This document shows, piece by piece, positions 9,201 through 14,120 of a DNA stretch of 14,120 nt. Below the pieces are notes generated by a model. It did not search any database. It saw only the letters and a program-made list of their open reading frames with translations, and was not told where the DNA came from. A program made the translations under genes and the position numbers. Position 1 is the stretch's first letter, and the number at the start of each line of letters is the position of its first letter. Source of the DNA: CAYYNP01 sp964472545 (GTDB lineage Bacteria; Planctomycetota; Planctomycetia; Pirellulales; Thermoguttaceae); the NCBI GenBank assembly GCA_964472545.1, contig CAYYNP010000264.1, positions 1-14,120 on the forward strand. The letters run 5' to 3'.

Positions 9201-12200
9201 ACCGTTGATCAACCTGGCCTGACCGAAGAAGGTGGGCCCGGCGGTCGGGTCGCCGCCGCCCATCATGCCGCCGTTGTTGTTGAGGTCCATCACGCCGTTC
9301 GGGCCGGTATGATAACCGAAGTGGTTCAGCAGACCGGGTTCGCCGCCGCCGTTGGTGGTCACGTCGGCATTGAGATTCAACACGCCGCCGCTGACCACCA
9401 CACTGGCCGTATTGGGCGCGGCGACGTTAAGGTTCACCTCGCCGCTGCTGACGGCCGTGCTGCCGGTGAAGGTGGCCGCACCGGAATCGATGTTTACGCT
9501 GCCACCGATTGCCTTGATGCCGCCGTCACCGACGATGTCGCCGGCGATGTTGAGCGTGTGACCTTCACCGGCCTCCAGAGATAACGTCTTGAAGCCGCTC
9601 ATGGTCAGTCCGTTGACGCCGCTGCCGACGGTCACCGTGGCCGTATCCACACCGCCGGGTAACTGCGCGGCCGAAATCTTGCCGCTTCTGCTTACGGAGA
9701 GCGCCTTGTCCCACGCACGATCTCCGGCTGCGCTGGAGAGCTGCACACTGCCTCCGGCGAACTCGATCGCGGCGGCGCCTTCCGGAGCCCCGGCGTCTTG
9801 CAGCAAGAGGCCCAGCGTGCCGTCTTGCAGGCTGAAGGCGTCGCCCGCGTCAAGACCGACGGCCGGCTTGTCCAGGAGCACGAGGCCCGGGCCGTTTAAG
9901 GCGATCGTCGCGTCGTGAGCGCCGGCGTCCATGCCGACAACGCCCGTTAGCGTGGTGTCGACGTTGGCGGTGATCCCCACGTTTGCTCCGTTGATCGTCG
10001 TGCCGGTGAAGCCGATCGGTGCTCCGGTGGTCTCCAGAATCGCCCCGTCGTCCAGCGTCAGCGTGCCGAGGTCCAGCCAAGGCGTGGCGGCCGCGTCAAG
10101 TGTGGACGGCGCGGTCACCGTGACGTTGTACGAGGTCATGCCGTCGGCCGTATGAACGCCGGCCATTCCGGCAACCTCCGCCTGGGTCAGCGCCCGATCA
10201 TACGTATAGACCTCGTCGATCATGCCCGCGAAGTGATGAGTGTCGTTGGTGGGGGCGCCTCGGAGGATCGCGCCGATGGTAGTGGTGTTGATCGCCAGCG
10301 TCGACTTGCTGTGGTCGAAGTTGCCGCCGTCAAGGTTTCCGTCGACGAAGAGTTTGACCGACCCATTGTCATCCACCCAAGCCAGATGGTGCCAGGTGCC
10401 GTCAAAGGGCGTGGCGTTGGATAACGGATGGTTCGACGTCGGGCCGTCGCCCCGGATATACGATGCGAACTGCCCGGTAGGATTGGCTGAGTTATGCGTC
10501 CCCAAGTTGATCAACGGGGTGCCGTTGGCAGTGGAAGCCTCCGAGAAGACCCGCCTGTCGTTCTGGGGCCCACCCTTGACCCACATGGCGACCGAATAGG
10601 CACCGCCCGACGAGTTGTAGATCGGCAATCCGACGTCCTGAGCGACGTCAACGTAATCGTCGTTGCCGTCGAAGATCAGCGCGCCGCCGATCTTGCCCTC
10701 CCCCCAGTTGCTTTCGTCCATTCCGACCAACGTGCCGTCGTTCGTGCCGGGCGCGGCCGAATTGACGGCCGTGATGCCGGTGCCGTCGTCGAACTTCCAG
10801 ATGCCGACCGCGTCGCCCGGTCCGGGGTCGGAGGTGAAGTGAACGATCGGCGTCAGGGCCAACGTACCGCCGGAAAGCAGGGCTTCGGTCGAACCGGCCC
10901 AAGCAGCCGTACCGACGATCTCGGTCCTGCCCTCGGCCGCCTCGAGCGTCGCGCCGGTCATGCTGTCGGCGGCGAAGGCGACGTCGCCGGCCGCATAGTC
11001 GGCCGCCGCAATTACATTCTTGGTGCCCGGGCCGGCAAATGCAAACTTCAAGTCGGCGTGTCCGCCGGTGATCACGCCGCCGAAATCGGTGGTCGACAAG
11101 GGGTTAATTCCGACGCGAGTGGCCGCCGGATCGATCCTGGTTCCGGTGAAACTGATCGGGGCGCCCGAGGTGGTGAGGATCCCGCTCTCGAGCGTTGCCG
11201 CGCCGAACGCGGCACTGGGCCCGTCGACGGCCAACTCCGAACCGTTCGTGACGTGTACGTCGTTGCTCATACCGATCGGGGCACGCCGAGGACCCAACTC
11301 GAAGCCGTTGAGCGCTATGTGGTTGGAGGCGGCGCCGCCGGGTCCGAACTTCATGATCACGTCGTTGCCGCCGCTGACCTCGAACCCGAAGGTCTTGGTC
11401 GTGATGCTCGCCGGCGTCGTACCGCCGGAGCAGTCGACGGCGCCGAACAGCAATTGATCGGCCCCGTTGGCGTCGGTGAGATTCAGATCGAACGTCTGGT
11501 TGCCATCGCTCTGTGTGTTGTGATGATACGTGGTAATCTCGTAGAAACCGTCTTCCAGATCCGCCAACGTGACGTTGATCGTATTGCCGCCGCTGTTGCT
11601 CAATACGTTGTCGGAGAGCAGGTTGGACAGGGGAAGAAAATCTCCGCCGGTGATGGCGGCGTAGTTTCGGGAGTGCGTGTTGCCCTGGACGGACACGTTG
11701 ACGGTGTCTCCCGCCGCTGCCGAGCCCAGGGGAGTTGCGTAGTTCTGGGTCACCAGCGCGCCGCCGTCACCGTTGAGGAACTCGCCAAAGCCGGCCTGCA
11801 GCGGGGCCGCCCCGGTCTGCCCGAAATCGATGTTCAATTCACCGTCCCCGGCACTGTTCGCGGTGATCTGGAGGATACCGCCGTCGAGTTCGATCGCTTG
11901 TGTGGAGTTGCCCAGCGGATTGGCTCCGCCGACGGCCAAGGTGCCGCCGCCGACCTGAAAGACCGTGCCGGCTTGTGCCGTGACGGTCTGCGGCGCGAGT
12001 GTCCCGTCGCCCGCTTTTCGGAAGAACCCGGCCGCTCCGCCGTCGGTCAGCGTAACAACCGACAGGGGCCCGTTGAGCGTCGAAGGAGTGGCGGCCGTAC
12101 CGTCGAACCCGAGAGTGTCGACGCTCCCGCCGGTACCGGTGCTGAGCGAAGCACCACTGGCCAGTTCGATCGTGGTGGCGTCAACGCCAAAGGCGACGTC

Positions 12201-13184
12201 CAACCTATTGTCCGAGCCGACAATGACCTTGCCCTGGCTGACTTCCAGCGAGAAGGCGGTGTGGTTGGCCTCGACGGTCACCTCGGCGCCGGCAGTTTCT
12301 ACCACGGCCACGATCCTGTCGGTTGCATCGTAGCGGGGATAGTCGGGCGGGGAGCCGAGCCAGTTCGACTCGCCCCAGTTGCCCACCGCCTTCACGGCGG
12401 CGTTCCATACCAACTCGTCGGCGATCAGGCCTACGACTCCCGCGTTGTAGAGGACGTCGATCTCGCCAGCGCCCAGCGCATCGCCCTTCCAGATGGCGAT
12501 GTCGTCGAAGTAGCCTTGAGTATACCTGTTGAAATGATTGCCGAAGACCAGCGTTTGGTCGTGGACCCCCATTGCCCAGTTGCCGTTGCCCATGGTGTGG
12601 ATTTGGGGATCCGCTTGATTGTCGACGTAGAGCCGAATCTGGCTGGCGGCGCTGTCGCGGACGACCACGAAGTGGTGCCACAGGTTGTCGCCGTGGCTGA
12701 CGTTCGAGTTGTCGTCGACTCGCGACCGCGGATCAGCCCCGGCCCCCTCGCGGCTGTCAAGGGTGAAACCGCCGGTGCGGGTTTGCAGCATATAGTAGCC
12801 GGCCGGGTTGCGGGTAGGGCTCTGATACCCTTTCGAGATCAGACCTTGATCGTTTTCGATCCCGTCACGCTTGTACCACAGGGAGACCGTAAACGACTCG
12901 TCGGCCAGGAACTCCAGGTCGTCGTGGTCGGCCACTTCGGCGTAGGTGCCGCCGCTCCCGTTCAGCCACAAGGCGCCGCCGAACTGTCCTGCACCCGGGG
13001 CAAACGCGGCCGCACCCAGCAACGCCGCGTCGTGCTGATTCGCACTTCCTGAAAAATCGGCCGCGTTCGTGCCGCCGGCCTCATCAAACGACCACCAACC
13101 GACCAGGGCCGCCTCCACCACGCCGGTGGCGACGAACATCAGGGCGCAGGCAACGACAGTCAGACTAATACGTGTGCTTCGCAT
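6237..13184 (-). CDS. Giant secreted LamG/PA14/dockerin protein with PEP-CTERM sorting signal
   Basis: From the ATG at 13184 the product has 2315 residues. Residues 1-26 form a Sec signal peptide: MRSTR, a hydrophobic core, then GVVEAA. Domains in order: LamG/concanavalin-like 1 (27-247, GWWSFDE, WHHFVVVRD, DDIAIW); a WNAA...GNWGESNW segment typical of planctomycete autotransporter-like repeats (about 259-324); the module shared with the CotH-type protein (497-630); LamG 2 (790-1007, WKFDDG, WHHLAWVDD, MIDEVYTYDRAL); a PA14-like domain (about 1284-1450, GLFTALETGDHQFRNMGDDD); LamG 3 (1695-1888, YYSFDD, WHHIAAV, KIDDVVIYGRAL); dockerin-like loops (2109-2175); and PEP-CTERM (2289-2315: VPEPG, hydrophobic helix, RRRSH). 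Between domains are Gly/Ala/Thr/Val-rich stretches resembling stacked beta-repeats. LamG and PA14 domains commonly bind carbohydrate or protein, and PEP-CTERM proteins are processed by an exosortase, so a surface or matrix adhesive role is inferred. A GGAG site seven bases upstream supports this ATG; a GTG at 13232 also has a GGAG seven bases upstream and would add 16 residues. Confidence 0.95.
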   Translation of the reverse strand: MRSTRISLTVVACALMFVATGVVEAALVGWWSFDEAGGTNAADFSGSANQHDAALLGAAAFAPGAGQFGGALWLNGSGGTYAEVADHDDLEFLADESFTVSLWYKRDGIENDQGLISKGYQSPTRNPAGYYMLQTRTGGFTLDSREGAGADPRSRVDDNSNVSHGDNLWHHFVVVRDSAASQIRLYVDNQADPQIHTMGNGNWAMGVHDQTLVFGNHFNRYTQGYFDDIAIWKGDALGAGEIDVLYNAGVVGLIADELVWNAAVKAVGNWGESNWLGSPPDYPRYDATDRIVAVVETAGAEVTVEANHTAFSLEVSQGKVIVGSDNRLDVAFGVDATTIELASGASLSTGTGGSVDTLGFDGTAATPSTLNGPLSVVTLTDGGAAGFFRKAGDGTLAPQTVTAQAGTVFQVGGGTLAVGGANPLGNSTQAIELDGGILQITANSAGDGELNIDFGQTGAAPLQAGFGEFLNGDGGALVTQNYATPLGSAAAGDTVNVSVQGNTHSRNYAAITGGDFLPLSNLLSDNVLSNSGGNTINVTLADLEDGFYEITTYHHNTQSDGNQTFDLNLTDANGADQLLFGAVDCSGGTTPASITTKTFGFEVSGGNDVIMKFGPGGAASNHIALNGFELGPRRAPIGMSNDVHVTNGSELAVDGPSAAFGAATLESGILTTSGAPISFTGTRIDPAATRVGINPLSTTDFGGVITGGHADLKFAFAGPGTKNVIAAADYAAGDVAFAADSMTGATLEAAEGRTEIVGTAAWAGSTEALLSGGTLALTPIVHFTSDPGPGDAVGIWKFDDGTGITAVNSAAPGTNDGTLVGMDESNWGEGKIGGALIFDGNDDYVDVAQDVGLPIYNSSGGAYSVAMWVKGGPQNDRRVFSEASTANGTPLINLGTHNSANPTGQFASYIRGDGPTSNHPLSNATPFDGTWHHLAWVDDNGSVKLFVDGNLDGGNFDHSKSTLAINTTTIGAILRGAPTNDTHHFAGMIDEVYTYDRALTQAEVAGMAGVHTADGMTSYNVTVTAPSTLDAAATPWLDLGTLTLDDGAILETTGAPIGFTGTTINGANVGITANVDTTLTGVVGMDAGAHDATIALNGPGLVLLDKPAVGLDAGDAFSLQDGTLGLLLQDAGAPEGAAAIEFAGGSVQLSSAAGDRAWDKALSVSRSGKISAAQLPGGVDTATVTVGSGVNGLTMSGFKTLSLEAGEGHTLNIAGDIVGDGGIKAIGGSVNIDSGAATFTGSTAVSSGEVNLNVAAPNTASVVVSGGVLNLNADVTTNGGGEPGLLNHFGYHTGPNGVMDLNNNGGMMGGGDPTAGPTFFGQARLINGPADRGLNFDNDADFRNTGAIGRNDQYSNMWMGLFTALETGDHQFRNMGDDDRAGIWLDLDQDGVFESSTAGLGSNRGEQLSWEDGGWKTVSLTAGESYMIAFTHSEGGGGSRADFAFHTPSIGGDTRVKPGDAAQDGLWSVGVNSQTTVNAGTLNVADGVTLITPRVTISGGGTLDVKPTATLATGKVAMSSGALTVPHDLNLTELDYSGGVLNLGGNLAVSELLTVGGPLDLTGKTLTTTAEETVVDVLPAAALTTDNRLLGSDLSVAGSVTAPGFDFGPVTVSGTLNISADSTATVLSIEGGSQFNASGNQVVVGESLKLDKINYGISEGGQLVAEGTDLLAAADLTVGGILTISGGGGGLPANPLAYYSFDDPGNVGNDDSGNGYAGSLIAPAAYNADGKNGGALFCNTGTARQGQMRIEADGIDLNQEVANEWTVAAWFQNLAPTGDWRTLFRGKGADHHIIVQNNADNLGSYVGGFRDGGTDLVPDPDVWHHIAAVADAAGTSFYVDGALAGSITQRAQSNVYAIGGYQNNSQRFAEKIDDVVIYGRALSPEEVGDLVNPPAPETDLPGTNLLVTADVGPTTEIIGAGVVNLGNLTIAEDVTQLTLSDAGFSFANVTTAADTSIRGDVFVTDLLRPAGDLSIHGGLEVDDEGVYVVELGVVTNEQGQAVAPRHSQLISTGSGDLYLPALEVHVTGVHASEIGRTVTKTIVSTVGEGLMQGRFDQVPPSPGVGDPATTGHLGSGVFFRGVDYVEVVPPAPDGNSLVEANADVYFAKGGDSNADGNVDGQDIQALIINFNLAGDPPDRNWLKGDTAGGALGRGDGWVDGQDITDLITNFTGDGGPIEPGTAAAEYNPNTGEFTIMVDGVMNWSLTSDGLFAGTGLDALQDILPLGDAANLVSANPNTVGEGLPGASPFGYAEVALGRIAEPGTDAGAFQLTYISGFGTEPQIGSINVVPEPGTLAMLLAGLLGAGLVWWRRRSH
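6240..6320 (-). other. PEP-CTERM exosortase sorting signal
   Basis: This encodes the last 27 residues of the LamG/PA14 protein: VPEPG, then a hydrophobic helix of about 17 residues (TLAMLLAGLLGAGLVWW), then RRRSH and stop. The tripartite layout matches PEP-CTERM signals recognised by exosortase. The exosortase itself is not in the window. It indicates transfer to the cell surface or matrix rather than free secretion. Confidence 0.93.
6660..6860 (-). other. Dockerin-like calcium-loop pair in the PEP-CTERM protein
   Basis: Encodes residues 2109-2175. The first loop, GDSNADGNVDGQDIQALI, has D/N residues at calcium-coordinating spacing. The second copy reads GDTAGG...GDGWVDGQDITDLI, with an insertion in the loop but the same VDGQDI core. 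Both are followed by N-F, the usual planctomycete form. It lies about 110 residues before the PEP-CTERM anchor, so this protein has both a dockerin-like region and a sorting signal. Confidence 0.85.
7509..8111 (-). other. LamG/concanavalin-like domain 3
   Basis: Encodes residues 1692-1892, inside 6237-13184. Hallmarks in order are LAYYSFDD, DDSGNGYAGSL, WTVAAWFQN, VWHHIAAVAD, SFYVDGALAGS and KIDDVVIYGRALSPEEV. This is the canonical order for bacterial LamG_3-type jelly rolls, which often bind glycans. It sits between the beta-repeat stretch and the C-terminal dockerin-like region. Confidence 0.88.
8835..9335 (-). other. PA14-like domain
   Basis: Encodes residues about 1284-1450 of the PEP-CTERM protein. 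Supporting elements are a start GLLNHFGYH, a central SNMWMGLFTALETGDHQFRN followed by MGDDDRAGIWLD, and a later WKTVSLTAGESYMIAFTHSEGGGG. The pattern of strand-G-strand, then DD, then a tyrosine/glutamate strand is that of PA14 domains, which in related bacterial adhesins bind carbohydrates. A Gly/Met/Asn-rich insertion (NNNGGMMGGGDP) near the start is unusual. Confidence 0.78.
9885..10133 (-). repeat. Internal protein repeat, copy B
   Basis: Encodes residues 1018-1100 of the PEP-CTERM protein. It matches copy A (11025-11267) in order and spacing: NVTVT, a hydrophobic stretch with LDDGAILETTG, then APIGFTGTTI, GI-x(5)-T, and a closing L/F-x-GPG. Copy A reads LESGILTTSG, APISFTGTRI and so on. 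The copies are about 80 residues each and flank LamG domain 2, suggesting a duplicated beta-repeat unit into which, or next to which, a LamG domain was placed. Confidence 0.7.
10164..10817 (-). other. LamG/concanavalin-like domain 2
   Basis: Encodes residues 790-1007. Hallmarks are GIWKFDDGTG, GALIFDGNDDYVDV, YSVAMWVKGG, TWHHLAWVDDNGSVKLFVDG and MIDEVYTYDRALTQAEV. The copy is intact. It lies between the two internal protein repeats (copies A and B). Confidence 0.9.
11025..11267 (-). repeat. Internal protein repeat, copy A
   Basis: Encodes residues 640-720 of the PEP-CTERM protein, directly after the shared module. The diagnostic core is TTSGAPISFTGTRI, matched by ETTGAPIGFTGTTI in copy B; both end in a GPG. 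No named family is recognised, but the Gly/Thr-rich alternating pattern suggests a beta-solenoid or autotransporter-like repeat. Confidence 0.7.
11295..11696 (-). repeat. Shared extracellular module, copy in the PEP-CTERM protein
   Basis: Encodes residues 497-630. It contains SVQGNTHSRNYAAITGG, PLSNLLSD, YEITTYHHNTQ, TKTFGFEVSGG and HIALNGFEL, each with a counterpart in the CotH-type protein at 4922-5359. Conserved aromatic and histidine residues (TH-R-YA, YHH) could be a ligand or metal site, but that is a guess. Confidence 0.8.
12444..13106 (-). other. LamG/concanavalin-like domain 1
   Basis: Encodes residues 27-247, immediately after the signal peptide. Elements are LVGWWSFDEAGG, GALWLNGSGGTYAEV, FTVSLWYKRDG, LWHHFVVVRDSAASQIRLYVD and YFDDIAIWKGDALGAGEIDVLYNAG. 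This is the full LamG order and places a likely binding domain at the exposed N-terminus of the mature protein. Confidence 0.9.
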
Positions 13185-13191
13185 GACTAGG

Positions 13192-13195
13192 CTCC
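13192..13195 (-). promoter_or_regulatory. Ribosome binding site favouring the ATG at 13184
   Basis: GGAG on the minus strand ends seven bases before the ATG that begins the signal peptide MRSTR. An equally spaced GGAG (13240-13243) precedes an in-frame GTG at 13232, so the start is not settled. The ATG is preferred because it gives a normal short n-region before the hydrophobic core. Confidence 0.55.
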
Positions 13196-13283
13196 AGTTC
13201 CTCTCAGTCAGACGGGCCAGACAAGGTCTCACTGGCTCTCTCCTGCTTCAGAAAAACGGTTTCACACTGCACTTGTCTATCAG

Positions 13284-13312
13284 GTACGGGGAATACACAA
13301 TTCCCGCGGTAC
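13284..13312. promoter_or_regulatory. Imperfect dyad upstream of the PEP-CTERM gene, possible operator
   Basis: GGGAAT (13289-13294) and ATTCCC (13300-13305) form a perfect six-base inverted repeat with a five-base spacer. Outer GTAC arms (13284-13287, 13309-13312) extend the symmetry after a short mismatch. It lies about 100 bases upstream of the ATG at 13184, a plausible place for a regulator site or a leader hairpin. No clear -35/-10 pair is visible, so its role is uncertain. Confidence 0.35.
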
Positions 13313-13348
13313 GAATCGAATTGGGGGGAGCAGGGATCGCCGCTTGTC

Positions 13349-13369
13349 CGGCTGAGAAATCCTCAGCCG
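13349..13369. terminator. Eight-pair hairpin between the small gene and the PEP-CTERM gene
   Basis: CGGCTGAG (13349-13356) pairs perfectly with CTCAGCCG (13362-13369) around AAATC. It is about 105 bases past the stop of the small LEPR-xLL-type gene. No T-run follows on the minus strand, so termination is only possible, not shown; it could also be part of the leader of the downstream gene. Confidence 0.4.
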
Positions 13370-13474
13370 TCGCCCGCCGGGCAGATCACCGCGAGAATGC
13401 ACCGTACGCAAAGGACGCGTATCACCGCCGAAGGTGACCGCCCGTTCGCCTCGGTGCGACGCTGCCTCGCCCGG

Positions 13475-13822
13475 TTAGTCAGAGAAACCGAAATCGGAAG
13501 GCCCGCACGGCCCCGGGGCAGGTATGCCCGGCGCCGTCACGATTAACGGCCCAGTATGCGCGTTTTGCGCAGGCGTGTCCAGCGAGAACTGGCGCGAATC
13601 TGCGGAAAACACGTTTGCCCAGGGGTGACATTCCGCCGTCACCAGAGATATCGTCGGCGTCCCAGGCTCCGACGCCACCCCCAAACCGTCGAGCAAGGCC
13701 CGATCCTCGATAGCCTCGAAACGCAATCGTCGAACTGACAAGGCTCCGTCTCGGTGGAAGCGGTCTTTCCGCTCGCGCACTGATCGGCCATGATTCGCTT
13801 GGCAGGCACGTAAGACCCTCAT
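13475..13822 (-). CDS. Small LEPR-xLL-type protein, function unknown
   Basis: The product has 115 residues. The N-terminal third is basic, and residues 34-46 (RFEAIEDRALLDG) match the LEPR-xLL pattern seen at residues 21-33 of the giant CotH-type protein. In known planctomycete proteins this motif sits just before the exported portion of very large proteins, so an isolated 115-residue carrier is unusual. The remainder is Pro/Gly/Ala/Thr-rich with two cysteines (residues 65 and 106) and no recognisable domain. A GGAGG ends eight bases before the ATG, the best ribosome binding site in the window, which argues that it is translated. It could be a genuine short exported protein or the remnant of a larger gene whose 3' part was lost; I see no continuation in another frame downstream of the stop. 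Confidence 0.68.
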   Translation of the reverse strand: MRVLRACQANHGRSVRERKDRFHRDGALSVRRLRFEAIEDRALLDGLGVASEPGTPTISLVTAECHPWANVFSADSRQFSLDTPAQNAHTGPLIVTAPGIPAPGPCGPSDFGFSD

Positions 13823-13830
13823 CTTGATCT

Positions 13831-13835
13831 CCTCC
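13831..13835 (-). promoter_or_regulatory. Strong ribosome binding site of the small LEPR-xLL gene
   Basis: GGAGG on the minus strand (within GGAGGAGATCAAG) lies eight bases before the ATG at 13822. It fixes the start of this gene and is the main reason for calling it rather than the longer overlapping frame (13479-14018). Confidence 0.75.
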
Positions 13836-14071
13836 GAAAGAAGGCAGTCGGCCGATGGTTATGGCGCACTTCGTATTCGGTGGATGATCGAGCGGAACGC
13901 GACGGATTATGCACCTTATCAGGCTGTCCATCTTCTCTGGTCCACTTCGAGGATCGTTGATCTGTTCGGCCATCGATTCGACGAGTCCCAATCGATGATC
14001 GGCATCACGCAGCAACACGGCTCCGGCACACGAAGTGGTTCTTTGCTCGGATGTTTGGACTTTGACGGCCA
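13836..14071. other. Non-coding region upstream of the small gene
   Basis: I see no supported gene here. It holds a perfect eight-base inverted repeat, CATCGATT (13971-13978) and AATCGATG (13990-13997) with an 11-base spacer, which may be an operator. A CATAAT that resembles a -10 box lies on the minus strand at 13911-13906, about 84 bases before the small gene, but no matching -35 box is at the right distance. A promoter probably lies here, since all three genes read away from it. Confidence 0.35.
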
Positions 14072-14120
14072 GGAGAACTGCAAAGTGTGCGGGAGCCCGA
14101 AAAAGGGGACTGGCTCCGTC
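14072..14120 (-). repeat. 49-base repeat, right copy of perfect inverted pair
   Basis: Exact reverse complement of 7-55, ending at the last base of the window, so the outer boundary is not visible. The same six-pair hairpin can form. It lies about 235 bases upstream of the small LEPR-xLL gene's ribosome binding site, in non-coding DNA. Confidence 0.9.

Noticed and set aside
10494..13052. Plus-strand open frame of 852 codons, and similar ones at 6969-8840 and 1289-2782
   Set aside because: All are antisense to recognisable LamG, PA14, dockerin or lamin-tail coding sequence and show no protein family features. Long antisense frames are common in GC-rich genes.
13069..13437. Plus-strand open frame of 122 codons across the leader of the PEP-CTERM gene
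   Set aside because: Its first part is antisense to the signal peptide and LamG 1 region, and the rest has no recognisable features.
13479..14018. Minus-strand open frame of 179 codons overlapping the small LEPR-xLL gene
   Set aside because: The overlapping frame with the LEPR-xLL motif has a strong ribosome binding site, while this one has no motif and spans the probable promoter region.
1..14120. A 14-kb composite transposon bounded by terminal inverted repeats
   Set aside because: No transposase, recombinase or other mobility gene lies inside, and the repeat folds like a dispersed intergenic element. Target-site duplications cannot be judged because the window ends at the repeat.
1..14120. 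CRISPR array, tRNA, rRNA or riboswitch
   Set aside because: I saw no regularly spaced short direct repeats, no cloverleaf with a TTC-type arm, and no conserved riboswitch core in the short intergenic gaps.

Overview
The window looks like chromosomal DNA from a GC-rich member of the Planctomycetota, probably near the Pirellulales. The evidence is an N-terminal LEPR-xLL-type motif in two proteins, a CotH-kinase protein decorated with lamin-tail domains, dockerin-type repeats at the ends of giant exported proteins, and a PEP-CTERM sorting signal. I see no rRNA, tRNA, CRISPR array, transposase or phage gene.

All supported genes lie on the minus strand, so transcription runs from high to low coordinates. 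First comes a small 115-residue LEPR-xLL-type protein (13822 to 13475) with a strong ribosome binding site. After a 290-base gap holding two dyads comes a giant secreted protein of about 2315 residues (13184 to 6237) with a signal peptide, three LamG/concanavalin-like domains, one PA14-like domain, long Gly/Thr/Val-rich beta-repeat stretches, a dockerin-like pair and a C-terminal PEP-CTERM anchor. After a 109-base gap containing a perfect 22-base palindrome comes a second giant protein of 1973 residues (6127 to 206) with a LEPR-xLL motif, four lamin-tail domains, two chitobiase-C-terminal-like domains, a complete CotH kinase-like domain and a dockerin-like C-terminal region.

The two giants share a module of roughly 135 to 145 residues with near-identical blocks (PLSNLLSD, YEITTYHH) that I cannot assign to a named domain family. 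This suggests they are related in architecture and perhaps function together at the cell surface or in the extracellular matrix. They carry different targeting signals: Sec signal plus PEP-CTERM in one, LEPR-xLL with no PEP-CTERM in the other. Joint function is an inference; no experiment or database search supports it here.

The two edges of the window carry a perfect 49-base inverted repeat (7-55 and 14072-14120), each copy able to fold a small hairpin. It resembles a dispersed REP-like intergenic element and may also be where an assembly contig broke. Since no transposase lies between the copies, a single 14-kb transposon is unlikely.
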